A DNA stretch of 64,000 nt, taken from contig NZ_VCNL01000003.1 of assembly GCF_007671685.1 (NCBI RefSeq), forward strand, positions 222,131 to 286,130, read 5' to 3'. Positions 1 through 8,510 of this stretch are shown piece after piece. This stretch comes from Halorubrum salsamenti (lineage in GTDB: Archaea > Halobacteriota > Halobacteria > Halobacteriales > Haloferacaceae). How positions within the stretch are numbered: the first letter of the stretch is position 1; each line of letters begins with the position of its first letter. Under the pieces are notes generated by a model, which was not told the origin of the DNA, searched no databases, and worked only from the letters and a program-made list of their open reading frames with translations. Made by a program: the position numbers and the translations under genes.

Positions 1-54
1 CGTCCGTCTCGTCCGTCTCGTCCGTCTCGTCCGTCTCGTCCGTCTCGTCCGTCT
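1..54 (-). repeat. six tandem 9-bp repeats coding Asp-Glu-Thr
   Basis: Six consecutive identical 9-mers (cgtccgtct on the plus strand) read DETDET... in the S-layer paralogue frame. The array touches the window edge, so it may be longer. Because 9 is a multiple of 3, copy-number change would lengthen or shorten the Thr-rich stalk without breaking the frame. Confidence 0.9.
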
Positions 55-2221
55 CATCCTCAACCTGCTCGACGAGGATGGCGTCGACTTCTTCGACGTT
101 GGTGCTGCCGACGCGGAAGCGGAGCGTCCCTTCGTTGTCGACTTCACCCTCGGTCGTGTCGAGAGTCGCGTTGAACGTGCCGTCCTCGGAGATCTCCGCG
201 TCGTCATCCGTCAGGATGAACTGCGGAGAGACGCCCGAAGCCGAGCGCAGGCGGACGCTGATCTCCGAGCCCGGAGCGACGTTCGTCGTACCGGTGATCG
301 AGGATTCCTCGTTCACACCGACTTCGACGAAGTCGTCAGCGTTCTCGTTGTCGAAGGTCGCCGAGCGCTCCTCCATCGTGAAGGTGGCCTCGGCAGACGC
401 TTCGTTACCAGCCGCGTAGTACGGGAACGTGTCGCGCGTACCTGCGGCGTCGTCCCAGTTGGGGGTCACGCCGTCGCCCGTACCGAAGCTGTAGCGGTCG
501 TCCTCGTCGGTCACGTATTCGTACGTGACATCGAAGGAGTCACCGTCCGACACCGAGTCGAACGTGCTGTCGTCGCTCGTGTCGGCGACGACGAAGAACT
601 GACCGTCACCGAAGTAGACGGTCGTCTGGTCGAAGTCGAGCTCGGCCGGGTCCTGGTTCGCAGTCGCCGACGTCGCTTCGACGTTGAAGTTCACGCCCTG
701 GGAGTCGTCATCAACGAGTTCAGTGAGGTAGTCACCTTCGACGCCCTCGTTGAGTTCGTTAAGCGGGACACCGGACCGCTGAGCGATGTCGCCTTCGATA
801 CCGTCGGCTTCGACCTGGATGACCAGACGGTCGTCCAGAGCGATGTCTTCGCTCGCAGTAACGTCTTCGAGCAGCGCGCTGACGTCGTCAGACGCGTCAG
901 TGTCGTCAGACGGAGCCGTGTGCGTCGTGACGCCGTCGATCGTCGGCTCGACGAGGTCGAGCGTCGAGATGTCGAGTTCGTCCTCGACGACGAGGTCACC
1001 GTCGCTGTTGACGGTGTACGCGCCGTTACCGCTCGCGATCAGGTCGTACTCGCCAGCCTGAGCCGGCCGCACCAGCTCACTCTGGTCGAGTCCGCTCTCA
1101 TTCGTACGGAAGTCTTCAGCGGTGGTATCACCAGCAGTGATGGAGTCGCCATCTTCATCGGTGAAGGTGGCGCCCTCGTTTGCCGCATCTGTCTTGACGA
1201 TATCATCTGCCGACTGGTAGGCGTTGCTCGAGTTGTTCGTGCCGAGCGTACGCGTGTTAACCTGGAAGGTCACTTCGTCGTCGTCGTCGTCGTCCTCAAC
1301 GTAGACGACGTCGAAGAAGCCGACGTCCTCTCCGCCGATGCTGACGAAGGTGCTGTCGGAGTCCTCGAGTTCGACACTCATGTTCACGACGTCACCGGCC
1401 GCGTCGGTGACGACGGAGTCAGAGAAGCTCGCGTCCGTGTCCTCTTCCTCGAGGGTCACCGAGGCAGTGTCGGACGCTTCCGTGTCGTACACTTCAGCCG
1501 TGAACTCGTACTCGCCGGCGTCGATCGAGGTGTTGCTGAAGTTGGCGATCAGCGCGTCGTCACGGTAGCCGCTAACGATGTACTCATCGTCGTCACTCGC
1601 AGCGGATTGGTCGATAGTGTCGTCACTCGGGTTGTTTGTGCTGTTACCGAACAGTGCTTCGAGTTCCTCGTAGTCGAGGCCGTCAGCACTGATGTTCATA
1701 GCGTAGTTGTTCCGGCGAGAGTCAACGTTGAGCTCGGCCGACTCCTCACCGGTGTCGTAGCTTGCCTCTTCCCAATCGATGCTGATATCTTGAACAGTCA
1801 GCTCGAAGGTATTGTCTCGAACCTCATCGAGCTGCCCGTCCTTGCCGTTAGGCCCACGCAGGAAGTACTCGCCAGATTCGAGATTTTCGGTATCAATCGA
1901 GACATTATTGCCTTCTGCATCGTACTCTGCCTCGAATGTACTCTCAGTGATGTTATCTCCGTCGTACTCATCTACCGTTCTGAGCACGTAGGTCTCGCCA
2001 TCAGTGATACCATCACCTGTCGCATTAACATCCTGTCCCTGATAGACGATACTCGGATTTGTGTTGTCGCCGACTTCGAAGTCGACGTTATCATTCCCTG
2101 TTGCGGCTGCAGCAGAACCGGCGAAGCCGGCAAAGCCGACAGCAGTCATGGAAAGGACCATGATTACGCTGAAGAAGACCGCACCGGCCTTCTTGCGTGT
2201 TGTATTATTGTCGTTTGTCAT
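1..2221 (-). CDS. S-layer glycoprotein paralogue 1 (3' end outside window)
   Basis: Cell-surface glycoprotein of the haloarchaeal S-layer; 740 residues are visible and the C-terminus lies beyond position 1. The start ATG at 2221 opens a signal peptide beginning MTNDNNTTRKKAG and ending in an Ala-rich cleavage region, almost identical to that of the complete paralogue at 3250-5826. Similarity runs through the whole visible part, including shared stretches such as FVSIGGEDVGFFDVV and DDALIANFSNT. Many N-x-S/T sequons and strong acidity fit a glycosylated halophilic surface protein. The last visible residues are six perfect DET repeats, like the Thr/acidic spacer that precedes the membrane anchor in S-layer proteins. 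A PGF-CTERM anchor is expected but not visible. Promoter at about 2385-2398. Confidence 0.9.
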   Translation of the reverse strand, partial: MTNDNNTTRKKAGAVFFSVIMVLSMTAVGFAGFAGSAAAATGNDNVDFEVGDNTNPSIVYQGQDVNATGDGITDGETYVLRTVDEYDGDNITESTFEAEYDAEGNNVSIDTENLESGEYFLRGPNGKDGQLDEVRDNTFELTVQDISIDWEEASYDTGEESAELNVDSRRNNYAMNISADGLDYEELEALFGNSTNNPSDDTIDQSAASDDDEYIVSGYRDDALIANFSNTSIDAGEYEFTAEVYDTEASDTASVTLEEEDTDASFSDSVVTDAAGDVVNMSVELEDSDSTFVSIGGEDVGFFDVVYVEDDDDDDEVTFQVNTRTLGTNNSSNAYQSADDIVKTDAANEGATFTDEDGDSITAGDTTAEDFRTNESGLDQSELVRPAQAGEYDLIASGNGAYTVNSDGDLVVEDELDISTLDLVEPTIDGVTTHTAPSDDTDASDDVSALLEDVTASEDIALDDRLVIQVEADGIEGDIAQRSGVPLNELNEGVEGDYLTELVDDDSQGVNFNVEATSATANQDPAELDFDQTTVYFGDGQFFVVADTSDDSTFDSVSDGDSFDVTYEYVTDEDDRYSFGTGDGVTPNWDDAAGTRDTFPYYAAGNEASAEATFTMEERSATFDNENADDFVEVGVNEESSITGTTNVAPGSEISVRLRSASGVSPQFILTDDDAEISEDGTFNATLDTTEGEVDNEGTLRFRVGSTNVEEVDAILVEQVEDETDETDETDETDETDETD

Positions 2222-2384
2222 TTGTGTTGTGTGTTGTCTGCATCGCGTTGGCAGCTTTCTCGTTGACCGTGGTCCCCCGTTCCGCATCGCACCGACAACC
2301 TCGTCGAGGTCGCAACCAAACCCGGTCTCGGATAGTTACTCCCAGGCTTATGGGGTACTCCACGTCTAACACATGGCGGTCCTG

Positions 2385-2398
2385 ATAAATACTTTGTG
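2385..2398 (-). promoter_or_regulatory. TATA region of S-layer paralogue 1
   Basis: On the minus strand this reads CACAAAGTATTTAT, matching CACAAAGCATTTAT in front of the second S-layer gene. It lies about 165 bp before the ATG at 2221. Transcription is therefore predicted to start near 2361 and to give a leader of roughly 140 nt, unusual in a window where most genes appear leaderless. A long leader is known for highly expressed haloarchaeal S-layer genes. Confidence 0.6.
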
Positions 2399-3249
2399 TC
2401 TATGTTTCTGTGTGTTATTCCATACCAAATACCGCTACAGCCCGTCATACGCCTATTTAGGCTGAAATAATCCAAAACGTGTTATTCAGAGATGTTTTTC
2501 GACCGTCATGAGATCTGATGCACTAATCGCAACGGTTATTAACATCAGTATAACTGGACTAAATGGTCCCCAAAAGGGCGGCGAACGTGTTCTCTTTGGG
2601 TAGGGAATCTCGTTTCGCGTCCCCATCGTTTTTCACTGTGAGCGGTCCGCTGATCGAGGGCGATACGACGCGTCGCGTGTCGGATGCCCCCACTGAAGCC
2701 GTGTGCTTCCTCCGGACGTCGCTGTCGGATACCTCCCACGGCTGAAGCCGTTGGCTTCCTCCTTGTCCCGCTGTATGTGTGACGGCGCCCGTCGTGCCCG
2801 AGCTGCTCGGCACCACGTCCGCACCACGCCGAACACGTCCGACCTCGAGCGCGGGCTCCACTCCGCGAGATCGCGAACGAGACGCACGACGGCAGAGTGA
2901 GACGGGAGAATCCGACGGAGCCGAGCGCAAGCGGGCGTGGGAGCCCCACCGCAACGAGAGAGGCGACTCGGTGGAAGTGGATACCTCGAAACGAATCGGA
3001 GGGACAACGGCCGACGACAGCGTCGTCGAAACCGTCGTATCGGTGCCGCATGAGGGTCGGCGGGCCGACGTACTGTCCCTACCGCTCTCACCCGATCACG
3101 GAGGGCGTGCGAGTGGCGACTGACCGTCACGCGGACACAGGGCCACCGACGAGAGGCCCGAGCGCTGTCGCTGGACGCGTAGTCCGATAAAGAAATACCG
3201 CGAGGGAGTCGGCCCGCGAGGGCCGGTAGTTGCGAGTGTCGCTGCTGCG
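2399..3249. other. intergenic region between the two S-layer genes
   Basis: About 850 bp with no convincing gene. The part up to 2560 is AT-rich (upstream region of paralogue 1). From about 2570 on it is GC-rich; open frames occur on both strands, but all give Arg-rich, low-acid peptides unlike haloarchaeal proteins. It holds the duplicated hairpin at 2679-2762. It could be remains of a mobile element, but no transposase residues were recognised. Confidence 0.6.
2679..2762. repeat. duplicated hairpin, possible IS200/IS605-type end remnant
   Basis: Two direct copies, about 2679-2712 and 2725-2762, share gtcggat..cc..c followed by ctgaagccgt..gcttcctcc. The second copy folds as cacggct-ga-agccgttg. 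Hairpins of the form CCCACGGCTGAAGCCGTGGG followed by CTTCCTCC are common at ends of haloarchaeal IS1341/TnpB-type elements (recalled family knowledge). No tnpA or tnpB frame is nearby, so this is at most a relic. Confidence 0.45.
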
Positions 3250-5826
3250 TTACTCGTTCCGCCGCGTCGCGAGGAGCGCAGCCGCGATGAGGGCGACGAG
3301 CGCCACGATGGCACCGAAGCCGGGCGTCCCGTCGTCGGTTTCACCGTCTCCGCCGTCCTCACCGTCGGTCTCGTTGCCGTCCGTACCGTCTTCACCGTCT
3401 TCGCCGTCCTCGCCGTCTTCCGCTGCCTCGATGGTCAGCGTGCCGGTCTGCTCGTCGTCGTCGGTGGCAACGCCGTGCGTGTAGTCACCGGCGTCGAGTC
3501 CGGACGTGTCCGCGGTGAACTCGACCGTGGTGCTGTTACCGGCACCGAGTGTGACGTCCTGACTGTCGAGCTCGTCGCCGTCAAGCGTGAGCGCGACACT
3601 CTGGGTGCCTTCGCCGTTACCGGTGTTCTCGATCGTCGCCGACACGTCGACCGAGTCACCGGCGGTGGCGGTCGCCTCTTCGGGGCTCAGGTCCGAGACC
3701 TCGAAGGTCGCGGTTTCCTCGACACCCTCAACGAGGATGGCGTCCATTTCTTCGACGTTGGAGCTGCCGACGCGGAAGCGGATCGTTCCCTCGTCGTCGA
3801 CTTCACCCTCGGTCGTGTCGAGGCTCGCGTTGAACGTGCCGTCCTCGGCGATCTCCGCGTCGTCGTCCGTCAGGATGAATCCGGGGGAGACGTCAGACGC
3901 CGAGCGCAGGCGGACGCTCACGTCCGAGCCCGGGGCGACGTTCGTCGTGCCCGAGATGGACGCTTCTTCCCCGACGGGGACCTCGATCTGGTCGTCAGCG
4001 TTCTCGTTGTCGAAGGACGCCGAGCGCTCCTCCAGCGTGAAGGTAGCCTCCGCGGACGCGCTCGTCTCGGGCGCGAAGTACGGGAACGCGTCCTCGATCT
4101 CGCCGTCGTTGTAGTCGCCGCCGGCGGTAGCGAAGCTGTAGCGTTCGTCCTCGTCGGTCTCGTACTCGTAGGTGACTTCGAAGTCGTCACCGTCGGAGAC
4201 GGAGCCGTCGAACGTGTCGTCGTTGCTCGTGTCGGCGACCACGAAGAACTGACCGTCAGCGAAGTAGACGGTCGTCTCCGAGAAGTCGAGGTCGGCCGGG
4301 TCCTGGTTCGCAGTCGCCGACGTGGACTCGACCTCGAAGGTCACGCCTTCTTCATCGTTCTCGACGAGGTCGGTGAGGCCACTGCCGTCAACGCCCTCGT
4401 TGAGGTCGTTGAGGTTCGCACTGGTGGACTGCGCGACGAAGCCCTCGACACCGTCGGCTTCGACCTGGATGACCATGCGGTCGTCCAAGGCGATGTTCTC
4501 GCTCGCGGTGACATCCTCGAGGAGTTCCTCGACGTTGTCGGCTTCGTCAGTGTTGTCAGCCGGAGCCGTGTGGATCGTCACGCCGTCGATCGTCGGCTCG
4601 GTGAGGTCGAGCGTCGCGATGTCCTGCTCGTCGTCAACGGTGAGGTCTCCGTCTTCGTCGACGGCGAACACACCGTCACCGCTCGCGATCAGGTCGTATT
4701 CACCGGGCTGGGCCGGGCGAACCAGTTCGTCGTGCTCGAGTTGGTTCATCCGGAAGTCGGTAAGGTTATCGACCGGGTCACCGTCCTCGTCCTCGTACGA
4801 GGCGTCGGACGGGTTCCGGTCGACGATGTCGTCGTCCGACTGGTAGGCGTCACCGGACTGGTTGGTGCCGAGGACGCGCGTGTTGACCTGGAAGGTCACT
4901 TCGTCGTCGTCGTCGTCGTCTTCCACTTCGACGACGTCGAAGAAGCCGACGTCCTCGCCGCCGATGCTGACGAAGGTGCTGTCGGAGTCTTCGAGTTCGA
5001 CCGACACGTTGACGACATCACCGGCCGCAGCGGTGGTGATCGACTCGCCGAAGCTGGCCTCGATGTCTTCCTCTTCGAGCGTTACCGATGCGGTGTCTTC
5101 GGCTTCCGTGTCCGTCACTTCGGCCGTGAACTCGTACTCACCGGGATCGATGTCGGTGTTGCTGAAGTTGGCGATCAGCGCGTCGTCACGGAAGCCGCGA
5201 ACGATGATCTCGTCGTCATCTTCCGCGGCGTCCTGCGCGATGTCACCGACCGGATCGTTATCGGTGTCCGTTTCGAACAGCGCCTCAAGCTCGTCGTAGT
5301 CGAGGCCGTCAGCACTGACGTTCATGTTGTAGCTGTTCCGGCGGGACTCGACGTTGAGCTCGGCTTCCTCTTCGCCGGTGTCGTAGGTCGCCTCTTCCCA
5401 ATCGATGCTGATATCCTGAACACTCAGCTCGAAGGTGTTATCTCGAGTCTCGTCCAGTTCAGGCCCGCGGAGGTAGTAGTCGTTGGCCTCGAGACCACTC
5501 GTGTCGATCGTGAGGTTTCCATCACTATCCGTTTCGTACTCCGCCTCGAACGTACTTTCCGTGATGTCGTCACCGTCGAATTCATCTACCGACCGGAGCA
5601 CGTAGTTCGTGTCGTCGTTCAGCCCCGTGGCGGTAACGTCCTGTCCTTCATACACGATACCCGGATCCGTCTCTCCGTCGACGACAAAGTCGACGTCAGT
5701 GGGGTCGTTTCCTGGTGTTTGGGCGGCGGCAGCGCCGGCAAAGCCGACAGCAGCCATGGAAACAACCATAATCACGCTGAAGAAGACCGCACCGGCCTTC
5801 TTGCGTGTAGTATTGTCGTTTGTCAT
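3250..5826 (-). CDS. csg: S-layer glycoprotein with PGF-CTERM anchor
   Basis: Complete 858-residue major cell-surface glycoprotein. The ATG at 5826 (MTNDNTTRKKAG) was chosen over an upstream in-frame start because it opens a typical secretion signal ending GAAAAQ and matches the neighbouring paralogue. The mature part is a highly acidic beta-rich ectodomain with N-glycosylation sequons, followed by a low-complexity EDGEDG/TDGNETDG spacer at about residues 800-830. The extreme C-terminus reads TPGFGAIVALVALIAAALLATRRNE in two parts: the PGF motif, a hydrophobic helix, and an Arg-rich end. That is the PGF-CTERM signal processed by archaeosortase ArtA and lipid-anchored in known haloarchaea. Transcribed in the same direction as paralogue 1 and about 1 kb upstream of it, each with its own promoter. 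Confidence 0.95.
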   Translation of the reverse strand: MTNDNTTRKKAGAVFFSVIMVVSMAAVGFAGAAAAQTPGNDPTDVDFVVDGETDPGIVYEGQDVTATGLNDDTNYVLRSVDEFDGDDITESTFEAEYETDSDGNLTIDTSGLEANDYYLRGPELDETRDNTFELSVQDISIDWEEATYDTGEEEAELNVESRRNSYNMNVSADGLDYDELEALFETDTDNDPVGDIAQDAAEDDDEIIVRGFRDDALIANFSNTDIDPGEYEFTAEVTDTEAEDTASVTLEEEDIEASFGESITTAAAGDVVNVSVELEDSDSTFVSIGGEDVGFFDVVEVEDDDDDDEVTFQVNTRVLGTNQSGDAYQSDDDIVDRNPSDASYEDEDGDPVDNLTDFRMNQLEHDELVRPAQPGEYDLIASGDGVFAVDEDGDLTVDDEQDIATLDLTEPTIDGVTIHTAPADNTDEADNVEELLEDVTASENIALDDRMVIQVEADGVEGFVAQSTSANLNDLNEGVDGSGLTDLVENDEEGVTFEVESTSATANQDPADLDFSETTVYFADGQFFVVADTSNDDTFDGSVSDGDDFEVTYEYETDEDERYSFATAGGDYNDGEIEDAFPYFAPETSASAEATFTLEERSASFDNENADDQIEVPVGEEASISGTTNVAPGSDVSVRLRSASDVSPGFILTDDDAEIAEDGTFNASLDTTEGEVDDEGTIRFRVGSSNVEEMDAILVEGVEETATFEVSDLSPEEATATAGDSVDVSATIENTGNGEGTQSVALTLDGDELDSQDVTLGAGNSTTVEFTADTSGLDAGDYTHGVATDDDEQTGTLTIEAAEDGEDGEDGEDGTDGNETDGEDGGDGETDDGTPGFGAIVALVALIAAALLATRRNE

Positions 5827-5994
5827 TGTTTGTAGTTGTGTTCTGTGTCGACCACAGCAGCTTTCCCGTCGTCTTCGAGGGACGCCCGCTCGTCGTCGCC
5901 AACGTGGTCGTGGAGGTGCGGCCGGACTCGACTCTCGGTACTCAGTACTGCAGCCATTTGGGTAGGGGTCGCAATCAGAGAATGAACTATCAGC

Positions 5995-6008
5995 TATAAA
6001 TGCTTTGT
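5995..6008 (-). promoter_or_regulatory. TATA region of the csg gene
   Basis: Minus-strand CACAAAGCATTTATA is shared, with one base change in the CAAAGYATTTAT core, with the promoter of S-layer paralogue 1. The start codon at 5826 lies about 170 bp downstream, predicting a leader of about 145 nt. The shared motif suggests common or switchable control of the two genes. Confidence 0.6.
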
Positions 6009-6422
6009 GGGATATAGAACAGGCAGATTCAATTAACACACACTCGTAAGCGCCTAAGACGCCCGATCTATGGGCGAAAGGAATCGTCGACAACGGCAGT
6101 AAAAGTTTAGATATCCCGAGGTGGGTGGGATGAGTACGGTTCTCGGTCGCCCGTGCGCGACATATTTTGCGGCGAAGTAGTATCGTATGGGGAACGTGGT
6201 ACAGAAGCGATCCGGTCGTCTACTGGGAACGGAAGACTCATCGGGTGTCGGTCGAGCAGAACGGTCTCACTCAACGGACAGCCCGTCGACGATGTGCGAT
6301 TCCACGCGGCCCGCGTGAGACAGGTCGATCGCAGGGGTCGTCCGGATCCAATCTATAATAGATATTCTCAAGAGAACCCCAGGATAATAATGCTCTTATC
6401 GCTCCGAGATGATCGACGCGGT
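6009..6422. other. intergenic region between csg and the RHH gene
   Basis: About 410 bp between divergent genes. An open frame runs into the RHH gene from 6153, but that part lacks acidic composition and conserved features. An AT-rich ctataatagatattc stretch near 6353-6367 is a possible core promoter for the RHH gene. Nothing else was recognised. Confidence 0.5.
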
Positions 6423-6647
6423 ATGCCCAAGATAAGCGTGGAGATCCCGGGTGAGTTGCTCGACGACCTCGACGGCCACGTCGGCGACGACGGGAAGTTC
6501 GTGAATCGCAGCGACGCCGTCCGCGCGTCGATCCGCAAGACGCTCGACGTGCTCGACGAGATCGACGCCCGCCACGATCGGCTCGATGACGAGTCGGGCC
6601 GGGGCGTTGCCGACTCCGACGAGTCCACCGGAGGCGACGATGAGTGA
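6423..6647 (+). CDS. ribbon-helix-helix (CopG/NikR-type) regulator
   Basis: A 74-residue DNA-binding protein. The N-terminal strand KISVEIPGELLDDLD is followed by two helices (FVNRSDAVRASIRKTLDVL), the classic ribbon-helix-helix fold of dimeric repressors. The acidic tail is typical of halophiles. ATG 6423 was chosen because the RHH strand starts immediately; the frame is open upstream but meaningless. It overlaps the transporter gene by 8 bp (ATGAGTGA), so the two are co-transcribed and the regulator may control its own operon. The target is unknown. Confidence 0.85.
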   Translation: MPKISVEIPGELLDDLDGHVGDDGKFVNRSDAVRASIRKTLDVLDEIDARHDRLDDESGRGVADSDESTGGDDE

Positions 6648-7362
6648 GGCGGCGACGCAGGCGGGAGGGGAGGGGCCGTTCGCGGCCGATCCGCTGGACC
6701 GCTCCGCGGTGGCCGCCGTCTCGCTGATCACGCTGTTCGTCGTCGCCTTGGCCACCGCGCAGCTCACCGCCGCGAAGGTGCTCGCGCTCCCGCTCCCGTT
6801 CGCGCTCCCGGTTGTGGGCCCGGAGATCACGCTGCCGGGCGCCGCGCTCGCGTACGCGTTGACGTTCCTCGCGTCCGACTGCTACGCCGAGCTGTACGGG
6901 CGTCGCGCGACGCAGGTGGTCGTCAACGTCGCCTTCCTCGCGAACTTCCTCGTGCTCGCGCTGGTCTGGTCCACCCTCGCCGCTCCGGGCGTGAATCCCG
7001 AGATCGCCGCCGCCTTCGACACGGCTCTCGGCCCCGCGGCCAACGTCGTCGCCGGGAGCCTGCTCGCGTACGTCGTGAGCCAGAACTGGGACGTGTTCGT
7101 CTTCCACGCGATCCGCGACCGCACCGGTCGGGGCATGCTGTGGCTGCGCAACATCGCGTCGACCGCCAGCAGCCAGGCCATCGACACCGCGATCTTCGTC
7201 GGGGTCGCCTTCTACGCCGCCCCTCTCGTCCTCGGCTCCGGGGATCCCCTCGATCCGAGCATCCTCCTCGCGCTCGGGCTCGGTCAGTACCTCCTCAAGC
7301 TCGCGATCGCCGTCCTCGATACGCCGATCGTCTACCTCGTCGTCGGCGTCGTCCGAGAGTAG
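6640..7362 (+). CDS. queuosine/archaeosine precursor transporter (YhhQ/QueT-like)
   Basis: A 240-residue integral membrane protein with about six hydrophobic segments. The signature TFLASDCYAELYGRR matches the conserved SD..tE.YG motif of the COG1738/TIGR00697 family, which imports 7-deazaguanine precursors such as preQ0/preQ1. In archaea such precursors feed archaeosine modification of tRNA position 15. ATG 6640 overlaps the RHH regulator. Family assignment is firm; the exact substrate is inferred. Confidence 0.85.
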   Translation: MSEAATQAGGEGPFAADPLDRSAVAAVSLITLFVVALATAQLTAAKVLALPLPFALPVVGPEITLPGAALAYALTFLASDCYAELYGRRATQVVVNVAFLANFLVLALVWSTLAAPGVNPEIAAAFDTALGPAANVVAGSLLAYVVSQNWDVFVFHAIRDRTGRGMLWLRNIASTASSQAIDTAIFVGVAFYAAPLVLGSGDPLDPSILLALGLGQYLLKLAIAVLDTPIVYLVVGVVRE

Positions 7363-7397
7363 CTTCGGAGCCGAGGCGCTCCGTCCCATCCCTTACT

Positions 7398-8429
7398 TCA
7401 CTTCACAGCGAGCGCCCGCGCGGGCGACGCCGGAAGGTCCGCGGGAACTCGCTCGAACGACTCGCCAGCGTCGCGGGTCCGGTAGAGCCCCTCGTTGTGC
7501 ACCGCCCAGATCGTTCCGTCCGCCCGCCCGCTCGCGAGGACCGCTCGGTAGGTCCCCTCGCCGGCCGGAATCCCCCGGTCGTCGAGGCGCTCGAAGCGGG
7601 GGCCGGAGTCGGACGCCGACCGCCGGTAGAGGTACGCCTCGCCGCGTCGGTGCGCCGCCCCCGCCCCCGAGGCCGCACTCACGATCGCCGTCTCCGGGTC
7701 GCCCGGATCCACCGTCAGCCCCCAGACGTACCCGTGATCGAGCCCCCGGTCGACGATCCGCCACGAGTCGCCGCGGTCGTCGCTCTCCGCGAACCCGTCG
7801 CCCGCGGCCGCGTACACCCGGTCCGGCGCGTCCGGATGCGTCGCGAGCGCGTGGTTGTCGCGCCGGGAGCCCTCGGGCCGGTCGACCCACGTCTCACCGC
7901 CGTCCGGCGTGACGACCAGCGCCCCGGCCTCCACGCCGACGAACCAGCGCTCCGGGTCGGCCGGAGACGGCTCGATCCATCGGACGTGGTGGGTGTCGGG
8001 TCGAGGCGGGAACGACCACTCGGACGCGGATGGGACCCCGGTCAGCCCGCCGACCCGTCCGACGGTCTCGCCGCCGTCCGCCGATCGATACGCCCGGGAC
8101 GGCTCGGTACCGACCCAGACGGTCGCGGGATCGTGCGGGCTCGTCGCGACCGCGGTGACCGCCTCGGGGCCGGATCCGCCGGGACCGAGCGTCTCGGCGG
8201 CGACGCGCTCGAAGGTCTCTCCGCCGTCGGTCGAGCGGAACAGCCCCGCGTCGAACGTCCCGGCGAGCACTCGGGTGTCGGTGAGGTCCGCGGAGGGAGG
8301 TCCCTCCCCGCCCGAAACGACCGAGAGACACTCGACCGCGCGGTCCGCGAGTCGGAGCGAGACCGATCCCGTCTCCGGGTCGACGATCCGGAGCCCGTCG
8401 TCGTAGCCCGCGTAGACGCGCGTGTCCAT
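7398..8429 (-). CDS. BNR/Asp-box repeat beta-propeller protein
   Basis: A 343-residue protein built of repeated S-x-D-x-G-x-T-[WF] Asp-box motifs (STDGGETFERV, SADGGETVGRV, TPDGGETWVDR, SDDRGDSWRIV, TRDAGESFERV), each ending a propeller blade. Such proteins form six- or seven-bladed propellers. There is no signal peptide at MDTRVYAGYDDG, so it is probably cytoplasmic, and no glycosidase or sialidase catalytic set is evident. ATG 8429 is preferred over an upstream in-frame ATG with a basic N-terminus. It converges on the transporter gene with a 35 bp gap. The function is unknown. Confidence 0.8.
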   Translation of the reverse strand: MDTRVYAGYDDGLRIVDPETGSVSLRLADRAVECLSVVSGGEGPPSADLTDTRVLAGTFDAGLFRSTDGGETFERVAAETLGPGGSGPEAVTAVATSPHDPATVWVGTEPSRAYRSADGGETVGRVGGLTGVPSASEWSFPPRPDTHHVRWIEPSPADPERWFVGVEAGALVVTPDGGETWVDRPEGSRRDNHALATHPDAPDRVYAAAGDGFAESDDRGDSWRIVDRGLDHGYVWGLTVDPGDPETAIVSAASGAGAAHRRGEAYLYRRSASDSGPRFERLDDRGIPAGEGTYRAVLASGRADGTIWAVHNEGLYRTRDAGESFERVPADLPASPARALAVK

Positions 8430-8510
8430 GGTCCGAGGTTCGACGCGTGGCGGCAAAAGCCTTCGACGGGCGCAAGAGACTTACCCGGCGCTCCCGTGTG
8501 AAATGTACGC

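Noticed and set aside
3475-5835. 786-residue plus-strand open frame antisense to csg
   Set aside because: It is the mirror of the acidic, repeat-rich csg frame (Asp/Glu codons give Val/Arg/Leu-rich antisense). It lacks a plausible start context, and the minus-strand gene has signal peptide and anchor.
6153-6422. upstream extension of the RHH gene
   Set aside because: In frame but Arg/Gly-rich, without the acidic character of haloarchaeal proteins; the RHH strand starts at the ATG at 6423.
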